A program made the position numbers and the translations under genes. Shown one piece after another: positions 35,506 through 46,261 of a DNA stretch of 64,000 nucleotides. The notes under the pieces were generated by a model, which ran no database searches, was not told the origin of the DNA, and saw only the letters and a program-made list of their open reading frames with translations. Position 1 is the stretch's first letter. Each line of letters opens with the position of its first letter. The stretch is from Megascapheus bottae (lineage: Eukaryota > Chordata > Mammalia > Rodentia > Geomyidae), in assembly GCA_024803745.1 (NCBI GenBank), contig JANJXV010000187.1, positions 684,501 to 748,500 on the forward strand, given 5' to 3'.

Positions 35506-36405
35506 TAGTTCTTTACATGTTGTGGTTACTAACTTTTGGTCTGGTAATTCACAGACGGTATCTACCTAGAAGAAAGGGGATGCTAAAAACACAACAAACA
35601 CAGGCCTAAAGGTCAGTAAGAGGGACAGTACGGTGGGAGAAGGGAAAGATCATTGTGGTATATAAAAACTGAGAGAAGAAAAAAGATATTATAAAGGGGT
35701 ATCATGGAATTAGAGAGCTCTTATTCATACATAAATCCTTCCAAGGGTATCCTGTAACATCACTTCCCATCATCTTCAGCATCCTTTCAGTCTCTGAAGG
35801 ATACAGGTTTACAGAATGAAGCATGGGTGTCCACCAGGGAGATGTGGGAATTTTATTTCACCTCTGTGGACTTCAGCAAGCTGCTAGATATTCCAGAGAT
35901 GTAAATTCCACATGCAAGCCACTTCATGCACTAAGCATGCATTCGTAGGCATTAATTAAGCTGCATTAAGTCAGTCAGCTCAAATAAGGCTGGACATTAA
36001 CAAGGTGGACTGGATCATTTTCAGAAGTTGCTTTCTGCTCCCATTAGCAGACTGATTATACTCTAGCTCTCATTCAGGGGCATGTCACCAAACTGTCTAC
36101 CAAAAGGTACATTACAAGAATGCAAAATTTTAAACACTGAATATCTGAGGAAAACAATAAGAATATTGAACACTGGAGTCACGCTTTTTTACCTCTTCAG
36201 CAAAAGTAGTAATCAACACAAATGTTTACTGTTTGGAACTGCTGAACCTAAAATATGTATGTGGATGGAAATGCAATGTCCACAGGATCTGTTTGCAATG
36301 TACTAGCTATTACACTGCAAACAAAATTACTTCTTATGTAAAATGTATCCCACATGCTCAGAATCCATCCCGATCAACACACTGAAGTATAACTTATGAT
36401 CCAGA
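35506..36405. other. Unique sequence
   Basis: No repeat or gene recognised. The block at about 35880-36060 looks conserved and is treated as a finding. Confidence 0.4.
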
Positions 36406-36409
36406 AATG

Positions 36410-36650
36410 AAATTATGTATCTGACTTGGTTACCTGGTGTATTGTATATATGTTTATTTGCTTATTTGAAATGGGGAAAGGAATGGAGAAAACAAGATGA
36501 TTGGGAGGGGGTAGGAGAAGGGAAAGGGGGCAAAAACATGAGAAAGTGTATCAAGGTTGGAGAAGTAATGTCCCCACTACCTGACAAATATAACTGTATC
36601 CCCTCTGTACCTTATCCAGACAATAAAATATAAAAAAAAATCTTTAAAGA
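36410..36650 (+). mobile_element. LINE-1 3' end, older subfamily
   Basis: Sense copy of the class at 14.33 and 24.11 kb: purine-rich block 36470-36545, 'ctgacaaatataactgta', 'ccagacaataaaatata' and an A-tail. The open frame across it is accidental. Confidence 0.88.
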
Positions 36651-36974
36651 ATAAAAGAAGAAATTATGGACACACTCCAATTAAAAATAACATTTCATAG
36701 AACATAACTCTTATTCATTATGCATCCACCAATGCTTCAGAAAAACACTGACAACTCTTCACAGAGAGCCTTGATCTACTTCACCAAACAACACAATGTA
36801 GGTGAATTAAAGAGAAACTATAGGCAACCTTTTATGACTTATATAACAACTTCCTGGAATAACTTCAAAAGTTAACTGTACAAAAATAAAATGGTTAATG
36901 TTAAATACTAGCTCTAAGATTTAAAAGATTTTAAATTACTTAATATTTCTGATTCATATTTTTTTCATTCATAT
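36651..36974. other. AT-rich, nothing recognised
   Basis: Short AT-rich spacer without gene features. Confidence 0.35.
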
Positions 36975-37085
36975 ATGTATTATTTGCCTTTTATATATAT
37001 CAGACACTATTTCAGGCTCTGGGACTACAGAAATGAATAAAAGATACTACAATCTCTGCCTTTATATTGTTTTAATTTTATTCTT
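36975..37085 (-). mobile_element. L2-like LINE 3' fragment
   Basis: Contains 'cagacactatttcaggctct', 'gggactacagaaatgaataa', then 'caatctctgcctttata', the degraded reverse complement of the L2 end. Confidence 0.55.
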
Positions 37086-37257
37086 AATTAGAATAATATA
37101 GTAGCTATTGAAGATGAAGGCAAAAGATTCATTGCCTATGTAAGTATTCTGTCACAAAAATTAATAACTGAACTTCAAAGAAAAAGACAACACATGTCTT
37201 CAAAACTTTACAAGAAGTGAAATACATGGTATTTCTTCCAGTAAACAATAGCAAGTT

Positions 37258-37488
37258 TTAGCCTGGAGCCATGGCTCGTGCCTGTAATCCCAGCTATTCA
37301 AGAGGCTGAAATCTGAGAATCCTGATTCAAAGTAAGCCCAAGCACAAAAGCCTGTGAGATTCTTATCTCCAATTAACCACCAGAAAACAGGAAGTGATGC
37401 TATAGCTCAAGTGGTAGAGTGCTTGCCTTGAGCTGAAGAGCTCAGGCCCAGAATTCAAGTCTCACGACTGACAAAAAAAAGAAGCAAA
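37258..37488 (+). mobile_element. Composite SINE, one of the best-preserved copies
   Basis: The left 7SL-like monomer has 'atggctcgtgcctgtaatcc' and 'caagaggctgaaatctgaga'. The linker is 'ttatctccaattaaccacc'. The right monomer has 'tatagctcaagtggtagagt', 'gccttgagctgaagagctca' and a B-box-like 'gaattcaagtctcacgac', followed by an A-run tail. Confidence 0.88.
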
Positions 37489-37689
37489 ATTAGTAAGTAT
37501 TAATAACTTAATAATTTAAAGATATATCCTGGCTTTTCATTAAAATTTCAAAAAATCAGATAAACTAGCATCTACAGTAAGGAAAAGGCAAACACTAATG
37601 AGTTATTTAAAAAATACAAGAGAAAAAAATATTAATTAGTGCCAGTTAGGTCAAAGAAGTGACCAAAATTCAAATGCTATTAATATTCC

Positions 37690-37860
37690 AACTGGACTTC
37701 TCTTTTCGTAGTATTAGGAATTGAACTCTGAGCCTCGTACTTGTTAGAGAAGCACTCTACCACTTCAGCCAAGTCTCCAGCTGCTTTTTATGTTCACAGT
37801 TTTCCAGGTAGAGTTGCGTTGTGCCCAGTTAGATCTGAGCTGTGATTCTACTTGTACATC
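37690..37860 (-). mobile_element. SINE, ID-like/7SL-like, antisense
   Basis: Begins 'tattaggaattgaactctga' and 'aagcactctaccacttcag' (antisense ID-like), then 'gatctgagctgtgattctac' (antisense 7SL-like). Truncated and diverged. Confidence 0.55.
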
Positions 37861-40315
37861 CTCATGTCCTGGGCCACCAATCCCCATTTAGCCTGTGGGC
37901 TATGGAGAGGGAAAGCAACAGAAAACTATCTATTGGAGTTCCTATAAGTATCACTGTGGATGTCAATGATTTCAAGAAAATTCATCAAATATGGACTTCA
38001 GAATTTTGTTTGAGAAAGTGGTCTCATAGTACCTTACATTCATATTCTTATTTCCAAAACAGAAAGCTATCCATTATGCCAACAATGATGTAAGAAACAA
38101 CCCTGGTACTTTTCTCAAATGTCCTACAGGCTTAAGTCTTCTCTGTTTTGATGGCTACTTGCCGCAGGAATATGTGCTACATTATAAGATAAAAACAGAA
38201 TCGGCCAGGCATCGGTTAGAATTTATTATTGTAATCAACATGATAAACACATTGTTGATAACAAGCACCATAAACAATCTGTTTTACACTTAATGTAACA
38301 CTAAAAACATATTTAATTGCGTCACTATTATTCTAGGTGTTGAATTGTTTCCAATTTATTTTGTAGAGCCATGACAATGAAACTGAACTGCAATCACAGA
38401 TGCAACTATGAATTTTTAATTTTTCATAAATCATAAGTAATATGTCCATAAATGCATAGCTGTCCTTGAGATGATGGATTTTTTTATTCTAGAAATATAG
38501 TGGAATCTGTTTAGAGTGCAAACTTAGCTAACTCAGCAGTCCTGTGCAGCTGAGTGACAATGGACATGTAGAAATTTTATTTTCTGTAGGACAATTTTTT
38601 GCAAATTATCAGATGCTTATTTTTTTCTCTTTTCATGGTATTCTGACAGCACACTCATTGAAAATGGTAAAGTAGTTGAGCTCCAACCATTTAGCTTCAG
38701 GATCAATTTCTCAGAGGAAAGCTGAATTGGAATGAAAGAATACTGATACTGAATTTCTCACTATTAGCATATATAAGCTAATTTCCATTCATAATGACCA
38801 AGAATGTTTTCCTCCCCATTTCTGTAACTAGGGCAACAGCCATTTTGAACTGTAGTAGAGGGCATAATGGAAACAAAAAAAGTAGAAAATTCTATTTAAG
38901 TAGAAGCTGCAGCATTTGAGTATAAACTGTATTTGCCTGGCTATCTATCTACATAAATATTCTCTGAAGGAGGAACAGAAACAGATCCCACCACCAGCCA
39001 TATACAAGGACGTTACAGAAGTCAATAGATGGAGCAAGCAAGGTGATACACTTTATAAAAAGAACCCATGGCTATATAACTGTCTGTTCCAATATATTTT
39101 CTTATCTCTGATTTTTATATGTGGGAGGAAGGCAAGGAGGAATCAAAGCTTGCAAGGAGAATTTTAGCTAGTTATTTTGCTAATTTAACGTTCAGCATCT
39201 GGTCCACCTGCTGCTGAGCACAACTACAAGCAATCCAACACTGACCATGAAATGCTTACTGAAAAATAATGAAGACTTGACTTTTGACTGAAATTCTTTG
39301 CAAGTGAATTAACAACATTCAGGCTTATTAAAACCAGTCAATAACTAACCACACTTTTGCTTTTGAACTATTTTAACAGATAGCTGCTTTATGTGGTTTC
39401 ATATATCTCCTAAGCTAACAAACATTTGCATTTTCTTTATGTCTTAAAAAATAACTGCTGTGGGTTTTTCATTCTTATCCTCTTAAGCACTGAAGTTTCC
39501 CATATGAAATTTTAGTCTGGACCTTTTCTGTTTTACAGTGGTAAGAGAAGAATAAGTTACTAATTAACTCTAAAGTAGAGGCATATATAATTTTCAACAT
39601 ATTCTTTGGAAATTCAAATTGACTGAGGAAAACACTACACTTATTTCTTGGGCTGAAAAATGTGAGACTTTGCCAAGGTAAGTGCTTGCTTATGCATGAA
39701 AAATTTAAGTTAGAAAAATTTGATGCAATGACGGGTCGTCTTCCAATAGCAACATGACTTTTTATTATTTTTCTGGAGGTACTGTAGGATAAAGTTTTCT
39801 AATATTCCCTGCAATATGCACACAATCCTAAATCTAGGAGTCCTTGAAGAATGCCATAGTTCTATATGGCACATCATACCCATATGGAATTTATGCCAAT
39901 TAGTAGATATTTTCTTTTCCTTTGTCTACCAAAATCCACTTCTAGAAATACTGGAAAGAAGTTTTTCCTCTCATTCAGAGGCTTCCTTTTAATCAAAGAC
40001 AATAACTTCTATATGAAAGGAAGAATAAGGTTTGGCCTATGAGAAGAAATATAAAGGCTTGTATTGGGGAGAAGTGCCAAAGTAATTACAATATTCATAA
40101 AACTTCTCAAAACATTGGTGACAGGTCCAAAACTAATTACCGATTGAAGAAGCAAACTAGACTATATACAAACTAGTTTGATAGTTCTATGGGCAATCAA
40201 TAACACTGCAACCAATGTGGCCTGAAGTCTTCAAAGACAGAGCCTATTCTCATGGTCCCTAAATAAACACAAAAGTCTGTTTTAGTAGATTAACTGCATT
40301 AAAGATTCTAAATTC
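37861..40315. other. AT-rich unique sequence, no gene seen
   Basis: About 2.5 kb with frames of 83 codons at most and no recognised family. I see no exon, RNA gene or CpG cluster. Confidence 0.4.
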
Positions 40316-40319
40316 CAAA

Positions 40320-40800
40320 TAGCGGTTATATCACATCCATGGTGTTTCCCCAGAACTGTGTAGTCCTCTCCCATTCGGACTGTAGGCTTGACCATGTGAC
40401 TTGCTCTAGCAAATAAGATACTAGTCTATGTATCCCAAGTACAGGTTTTTTAAAGTATGCATATTTTTGCTTTCTTTCTTTTGTTAATGAGCTGACTCAT
40501 TCCTAGATCCTTACTATGACCAAAATAAAGTGAGCTAATCTTGTATGAGTGAGGGATATGAAAGAGATGGAGTGAAGCTGAGTTGTCCAAGCTAATATCA
40601 TTCTAGTCTAGGCTCCTTTGTTAAACTGTCAACTGACAACAGATATGTAAGCTAGCCCAACTTGGATTACCTTCATCCTACACTGTTATATAACCACTGA
40701 GATAACACATAGACTCATGATAATAATGTGAATATTCTAAATCTCTTCATTTCATGATTATTTGTTACACAGTATTTTAACAGCAACAAGTAATAGGATT
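40320..40800 (+). mobile_element. MLT1-like solo LTR (MaLR)
   Basis: An ancient non-coding long terminal repeat. Landmarks in order: 'gtgtttccccagaact', 'cattcggactgtaggcttga', 'ccatgtgacttgctctagca', then a degraded middle, and 'gattatttgttacacagtat' with 'aacagcaacaagtaa' at the end. No retroviral genes are attached and no second LTR is present. Confidence 0.7.
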
Positions 40801-41317
40801 GCATTTGGTTACATTCTGAAAACTTTGTTAGATTCTTACGAAAAACACTTTTTTTGACTGAATAGGCTGAGTAACTGAACACAATAATCTTACCCGTTCT
40901 TTTCTCCCCTCAGTACTTGTAAAGGAAATGCTTTATAGCTTTGATAATTTCCCTATAATTATGACTGCTTGCATTTAGGTATGATATACATATTAATCAA
41001 ACTTACTTATGGCCCTTATTCAACTTCCATGTCAACATTTTAAACTGTTACTTAAAAGTAGTCTTTAGACCAGAAAAGAAACAGCATCCTAAAAAATTAA
41101 TGTTTCATTTGGAAAGTAAACTATCCTTAAGTGATGGGTAAACAATTTAAAAGGCAAATCCTACTCCAGCATATGAAACAGCTTACTCAGGCAGTCTTTG
41201 GCTACTAAATTTCTCTTTACATATTTTCAGTAATAGCTAGGTGGAAAATGAGAATCAGTCAATCTAATTATTTATTGTGTTAGAACTCAAAGATCATTCT
41301 ATAGGTATCCTTCATTT
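40801..41317. other. AT-rich spacer
   Basis: Unique-looking AT-rich DNA before the L1 inverted pair. No gene or repeat is recognised. Confidence 0.35.
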
Positions 41318-41885
41318 CTTTTTTTTCATATATTTTTATTGTAATTAATAGAAGGGTTACATGATATTTGCCAGATAGATGGTGCATTAATTCCCATACA
41401 TTGATACCCTTTCATATGTCTTGGTATCCATTACCCTCCCCCTCACCCCCACCTCTCATCTTGTTTTCCCCCGTTCCCTAATCAATTTCAAATAACCAAA
41501 TACAAATATATCCGATATATCAGGTAACAAAGTGAGATACTGTAACAATATGAGATAACCAAGGGACAGCAAAGGAGATGAGAGATAACATAGTACCATA
41601 AGAACAGCAATCATTCATTATATGGCTTATGTTTCTATATCCTAGAGATCCTTTCATTTAGCGTCCTACTATATGGCCTTTTGTATCAAGGTTTTGCTCT
41701 ATTCCAAATCTCTGCTAGTAGAGCCCAAGGTTTCTACTGCTTATGATAAATAAGGGAAACCATTGAGCCTAAGTTCCTTTGAGTCTGGCTTACTTCACTT
41801 AATATGATCTTTTCTAAGTCTTTCCATTTCCTAACAAATGGGGCAATGTCATTCTTTCTGACAGCAGCATAGAATTCCATTGTGT
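41318..41885 (-). mobile_element. LINE-1 3' end, left arm of an inverted pair
   Basis: The antisense tail (T-run, then 'attgtaattaatagaagggt') leads through the whole 3' UTR into the ORF2 end ('gcatagaattccattgtgtg'). The sequence mirrors 42385-42950 on the opposite strand. Confidence 0.93.
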
Positions 41886-41961
41886 GCACCTGCTATCTGG
41901 CAAATATCATGTAATCCTTTTACTAATTACAATACAAAAAATTTTAAAAAAAGTTTAAAAA
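41886..41961 (+). mobile_element. Very short LINE-1 tail fragment
   Basis: 'cacctgctatctggcaaata' runs to 'ctaattacaatacaaaaaat' and an A-rich tail. This is the last 50 or so bases of the same L1 3' UTR in sense, squeezed between two longer L1 pieces. It may be a separate truncated insertion or a rearrangement scar. Confidence 0.85.
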
Positions 41962-42952
41962 AATGGCCTATAGACACATGAAGAAATGCTCAACATCTCT
42001 GGTCATAAAAGAAATGCAAATCAAAACAACTCTAAGATTCCACCTCACTCCAGTTAGAATGGCCAGGATCAGGAAAACGAATAACAACAGATGCTGGAGG
42101 GGATGTGGCCAGGAGGGATCACTACTACACTGTTGGTGGGAGTGCAAATTCGTTCAACCACTATGGAAAGCAGTGTGGCAGTGCCTCAAAAGGCTAAACA
42201 TAGAACTCCCCTATGACCCAGCCATTCCACTACTTGGCATTTATCCAACCAACCAGAAACAAGGACATACTAAACCCACTAGCACAACAATGTTCATTGC
42301 AGAACTATTCACCATAGCATAGATATGGAACCAACCTAGATGTCCCTCAGTGGATGAGTGGATCAACAAGTTGTGGTATTTGTACACAATGGAATTCTAT
42401 GCTGCTGTCAGAAAAACGACATCGCCCCATTTGTTAGGAAATGGAAAGACTTAGAAAACATCATAGTAAGTTAAGTAAGCCAGACTCAAAGGAACTTAGG
42501 CTCAATGGTTTCCCTCATTCGTCATAATCAGTGGAAACCTTGGGCTCTACCAGCAAAGACCTGCAATAGAGCAAAATCTTGATACATAAGGCCATATAGT
42601 ATGAAGCTAAATGAAATGAACTCCAGGATATTGAAACAAAAGCCATGTAACGAATGATTGTTGTCCTTAATGTACTATGTTGTCTCTCATCTCCTTTGCT
42701 GTCCCTTGGTTATCTCATATTGTTATAGTATCTCACTTTGTTATCTGATATATTGAATTTATTTCTACTTGGTTATTTGAAATTTGATAGGGAAGGGGGG
42801 AAAACCAAGACGGGTGGGGGGACGGGGGGGAGGATAATGAGTACCAAGACATGTGAAAGGGTATCAATGTATGTGAATTAATGCACCTTCTATCTGGCAA
42901 ATATCATGTAACCCTTTTACTAATTATAATAAAAAATTTAAAAAAAATAAAG
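41962..42952 (+). mobile_element. LINE-1 3' kilobase, right arm of inverted pair
   Basis: Contains the ORF2 carboxy-terminal region (41963-42545), the 3' UTR with a long G-tract (about 42788-42835) and an ATTATAATAAAAAA tail at 42925-42952. It is the longest L1 copy of the younger family in the window. Confidence 0.95.
41963..42322 (+). pseudogene. LINE-1 ORF2 C-terminal fragment, broken
   Basis: The 119-codon frame shows the signature L1 ORF2p C-terminal region: '[19 protein letters not shown]', '[19 protein letters not shown]' (cysteine-rich motif), and '[15 protein letters not shown]'. ORF2p is the L1 endonuclease/reverse transcriptase; only the end of the protein remains, without the reverse-transcriptase core. 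A TAG at 42320 replaces the lysine codon seen in the 48.4 kb copy, and the reading frame shifts again near 42415. It is a dead fragment and makes no enzyme. Confidence 0.92.
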
Positions 42953-43269
42953 AATGAATTCTTGTTCTACCTACATCATGACTCTCTTGGCATCTTCAAA
43001 AGCAAATGCCCTAACAAACTGGTCAGAAGCACATGAGCCAAAGAGCAAGGAGGGAAAAAAATCACCTTTACAGCAGATCCAATGTTTTTAAGCAGCCTTT
43101 GTACCAAGTGTTGTTGTGAAGGAACCCTCGCTCTCTGAAACAGCTAATGAAAATTTAAAACGGTATAACCACGTCAGAAAACGTGTTTGCTGTTTCTCCA
43201 AACCTTAAACACCCACCTACTGTATGATTAAGGTATTCATGCCTCGCAATGCATTCCAGAAAGAAAGAA

Positions 43270-43380
43270 AAAAAACAGCATATACTGCTACAAAGACTTG
43301 TGCACACATGTTCACAGCAGCTTTATGTGTGGGGAAACATAAAAATAAAACAGTAATAGCCAACGGAAGCTCCACATTTG
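43270..43380 (+). mobile_element. Old LINE-1 fragment
   Basis: 'acttgtgcacacatgttcac' and 'agcagctttatgtgtgggg', then 'aatagccaacggaagc' follow the order of old L1 ORF2/3' sequence. It ends close to the CpG-rich segment. Confidence 0.5.
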
Positions 43381-43624
43381 TGCACCAGTCTTGAGCACGG
43401 ACACTCAGGCTGCCGGCCCAAGTGCAAGGGCCAGGAAGGCACCGAGCGGCTGAGCTGTGGTTATAACTCTTCCTTATCTGACAGCTAATGAAATGTAAAC
43501 AAAAGCCGTCTCACCGTGACTCCCGCAAGACACAGACTCAACAATCTTCACGGCAAAAACCAAAAAATGAAAAATCCCACTGGAAGGCTTCACGCATTGC
43601 ACGCTTCAGGCCTGGGAAATGCGC

Positions 43625-43775
43625 CCAGGGGCAACTTCGCGCATGCGCAGATCCTCCCGCCTGAGAGACACGCGCAAGGCGCAACTTCGCGCAGGTGCAG
43701 ATCCTCCAGCCTGAGCTGCACAAGGCACAACTTCGCGCATGCACAGATCCTCCCAAAACCTACCAGCCCAGTCAA
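43625..43775. repeat. Three-copy 46-50-base tandem array with NRF1-like sites
   Basis: The unit 'gcaacttcgcgcatgcgcag' plus 'atcctcc' recurs starting at about 43631, 43681 and 43727, with the palindromic NRF1-type core best preserved in copy 1 and altered in copies 2 and 3. Confidence 0.85.
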
Positions 43776-44149
43776 GGCCCCTCGTTCCTCCCAGACCATG
43801 AGGCCCCAGCCCCATGCAGGCCCCGTGCAGCCCCCGTGTCGCCCCAACTGGGGTCTCTACTCCCTGGTTCATTCACCTGCAAGCCCCGGCACAGATACCT
43901 GAAAGACCTGGTCTCTTTCTTCCTCAGGGTCAGGGGTGTTAGGGGTGGGGAAGAGGACGCCCTTGTCCTTCCTGGGGTTCTTTCTACTTTGAGCGGCTAA
44001 ACGCGGCCCCTGGTCACTTACCGGGCTCCTCAGCTCTGGGAGACACGTTTGAGGCAATGGCGGGTGTTGAGCTTCGCGTGTTTGTGGGGAGAAGGGCATC
44101 AGGGCCACCTGCTCGCGGCTGCCATCGTGGGCCATGAGCTGGGAGCGTG

Positions 44150-44260
44150 GCCTTGGCAAACACGCATGCTCACTGAGCACCAAGGGTCATGGCCCAGCGA
44201 AGAGCACGCATGCTCAGTGAGCACGAGGTCCAAGGCCCAGTGAAGAGCACGCATGCAGAG
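44150..44260. repeat. 43-44-base tandem monomers upstream of YY1 site
   Basis: 'cacgcatgctcactgagcac' (44161) recurs as 'cacgcatgctcagtgagcac' (44205) and as a truncated 'cacgcatgcagag' (44248). The YY1-type site follows within 10 bases of the last copy. Confidence 0.85.
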
Positions 44261-44268
44261 AGGGAAGG

Positions 44269-44277
44269 AAGATGGCC
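44269..44277 (+). promoter_or_regulatory. YY1-type initiator site
   Basis: AAGATGGCC, with 'aatagggac' 8 bases further on. The human L1 5' end has a similar arrangement (YY1 site then AATAGGAAC). The same YY1 motif is common near transcription starts of CpG-island genes. Confidence 0.55.
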
Positions 44278-45019
44278 CCGAGACAATAGGGACGCTGCCT
44301 AGCTCTCTCTCACAAAAAGAGAGAACTAAGGAGTCCCACGAGCCAATTATCTTAAGAAATCCACAACAACAAACTCAAAAGGCAACGGAGAAGGACTCAA
44401 AGTGGAAAAGAAATCCAGATAAAGCTCACATCCAACTTTCTCAAAGAATTCGGAACGCGAGGACCCCTCCCCCACCTCCATCCGCCAGTTCCAAGCCACA
44501 GAAAGCGCCGGCGGGCTGGGGGGAAAAGCGGCAGCAGGCCGGGAAAAGAGGCTGCGGGCGGAGGGGGCCAGCCTGGGAGCCCGAATGCTGCAGAAACCAA
44601 CATACAACCGGGCCAGCGAACGGCGGAAGCAGCAGAACCCAGACTCGGAACACAGGCGACAGCGGAGACCCGAGGGGAGTGAGAGATTCCCCCCACCGTG
44701 CAGCACCCGCAGAGGGATGCAGAGGCGTGAGTAATACAGCGCGTCCCCAAACACAAAGGGAAAGCAGAGCGGTGCCAAGCAATAGAACTTAACTCAGACC
44801 CCTCCACCCCGCCCACACAGGCCTAAAGGCAAAAAGAATACAAGGACGAATCCTAAAGTTGGCTGTGCCTCCACTACCAGATTTTTGTAGACTCCAACTT
44901 ACAGGCCAGAAGTTGAGAATTAATGGCCCAGTAGATCAAATTAGTCCCATTCCATGTTGTTTAAGCAGCATAGTATTTCTACACATTTGAGCCATCATTT
45001 AACAAAACAGAAGACCTAT

Positions 45020-45212
45020 ATCAGGCACCAGTATCTCACACTTACAATCCTAGCTACTCAGGAAGCTGAGATCTGAGGATCACGGTTTGAGGTCAACTTG
45101 AGCAGGAAAGTCTGTAAGATTCTTAAACCTAATTAACCAATAGGAATTCAGAAGTACGGGTATGGCTTGAGTGGTACAGCACCAACCTTAACACCAACCC
45201 TTAAATTAATTA
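45020..45212 (+). mobile_element. Composite SINE with AT-rich end
   Basis: 'ggcaccagtatctcacactt', 'caatcctagctactcagga' and 'agctgagatctgaggatcac' are the 7SL-like left half. 'ggtatggcttgagtggtaca' is the right half's A box. The B-box end is lost in the AT-rich segment. Confidence 0.8.
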
Positions 45213-45254
45213 ACATACATGTGGGTCTGTGTATATGTGCACACATATATATTA

Positions 45255-45280
45255 TTGTATATATATATATATATATACAT
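45255..45280. repeat. (TA)n microsatellite
   Basis: About 12 TA units following a SINE. Confidence 0.95.
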
Positions 45281-45596
45281 CTATTATGTATGCTGTATAC
45301 ATGCACATGTGTGTGTGTTTGTGTCAGGAGACTTAAGTTTAAAATTTAAATTTCCTTAAAACAATGAAACAACTGACCATTCTAGGCTTACAGTCCTGCC
45401 TCATGATGATAAGCTGTAGCAGAGTAGAGGCTTCCCCTCCAGATAAACTACTCAGCTGATCACAGCCCCTGTTACTCCCACTAGTCCCCACTCTAGCCTG
45501 TTTTCCTGCCTTAATCCTGTTGAAATCTTGGCTCTTCCTAAGGTGGTTCTTCAATTACTCTGTGTCTGTGTCTGCACAGTAATTAAAGACTAAACT

Positions 45597-45765
45597 CAAG
45601 TTGGGCATGGTAGCACTTGCCTATAATCCCATCCTTAGGAAATGGAAACTGAAAGATCTTAAGTTTGAGGCCAGCCTGGAGTACATATGTAGTTATTTCC
45701 AAGCCAGCCTAAGCTACATAGCCAGATCTTGTCTCAAAAAGGAAAAAGGAAAAAAAAAGTCAAAA
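45597..45765 (+). mobile_element. Monomeric B1-like SINE
   Basis: 'ttgggcatggtagcacttgc', 'ctataatccca', 'gtttgaggccagcctggagt', then 'tccaagccagcctaagctac' and 'tcttgtctcaaaaa' with an A-rich tail. The order, with the internal duplicated 'ccagcct' block, is that of rodent B1. This is the clearest single indication that the host is a rodent. Confidence 0.85.
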
Positions 45766-45992
45766 ATCAGAACAGAAAAGAACAAAACCGATTCGGCTCA
45801 TTTTGGTGCTCAGAATGAGATTTCTACGTTTGGACCTTTTTCATTTTCTTCTCATATTTTATTATAATATTCCAAAGAAACTCTCAGAAGGCAATGATTA
45901 TATCATATATTTTGCATTTCCCACAGCTCTCCATATAAAACGAAGTACAAAGTAGATAATTAATGATTGTTAAAAGAATGCATGAGTAAAGA

Positions 45993-46012
45993 ATACATAT
46001 ATATATATATAT
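45993..46012. repeat. (AT)n microsatellite
   Basis: About ten AT units. Confidence 0.9.
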
Positions 46013-46117
46013 AAATAAAACAGGAATTACTTGAAACATGAAAGCAAGATTATAACAACTGCTTGTTGCTCATGTTTTTAAAAACATGAAATGTCAGTAG
46101 TAAAACTATTTGCTTTT

Positions 46118-46258
46118 AGAGGGGTGGGGGTGGGGGGGAGGGAAATGGGGACCAAGACATGTGAAAGGGTATTAATGAATGGGAATTAATGCACCATCTA
46201 TCTGGAAAATATCATGTAACCCTTCTATTAATTACAATAAAATATATGAAAAAATATT
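46118..46258 (+). mobile_element. LINE-1 3' tail, short copy
   Basis: Starts in the G-rich block (46120-46150) and ends with 'attaattacaataaaatata'. It is 5'-truncated to about 140 bases. Confidence 0.9.
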
Positions 46259-46261
46259 CAT

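Larger units (their letters stand above)
43390..44830. promoter_or_regulatory. CpG-island-like promoter candidate
   Basis: An abrupt GC- and CpG-rich block of about 1.4 kb in otherwise AT-rich DNA. It contains NRF1-type palindromes (GCGCATGCGC at 43639-43648 and weaker versions), a YY1-type AAGATGGCC (44269-44277), a CCAAT (44343-44347), and GC boxes near 44556 and 44811. Splice-donor-like sites lie on both strands (minus GGTAAGTG with exon end near 44022; plus CGTGAGTAA at 44726-44734). No protein family is recognisable. Competing readings are a host promoter with a non-coding or divergent first exon, or a stranded LINE-1 5' promoter. ORF1 is absent downstream. Confidence 0.65.

Noticed and set aside
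41318..41961. L1 5' inversion by twin priming
   Set aside because: Twin priming would invert an upstream part of the element, but the inverted piece here includes the 3' tail itself, so separate insertions or a rearrangement fit better.
43516..44816. Several overlapping frames of 70-180 codons on both strands
   Set aside because: GC-rich DNA has few stops. The frames overlap on both strands, are Pro/Arg/Gly-biased, cross tandem repeats and match no family known to me.
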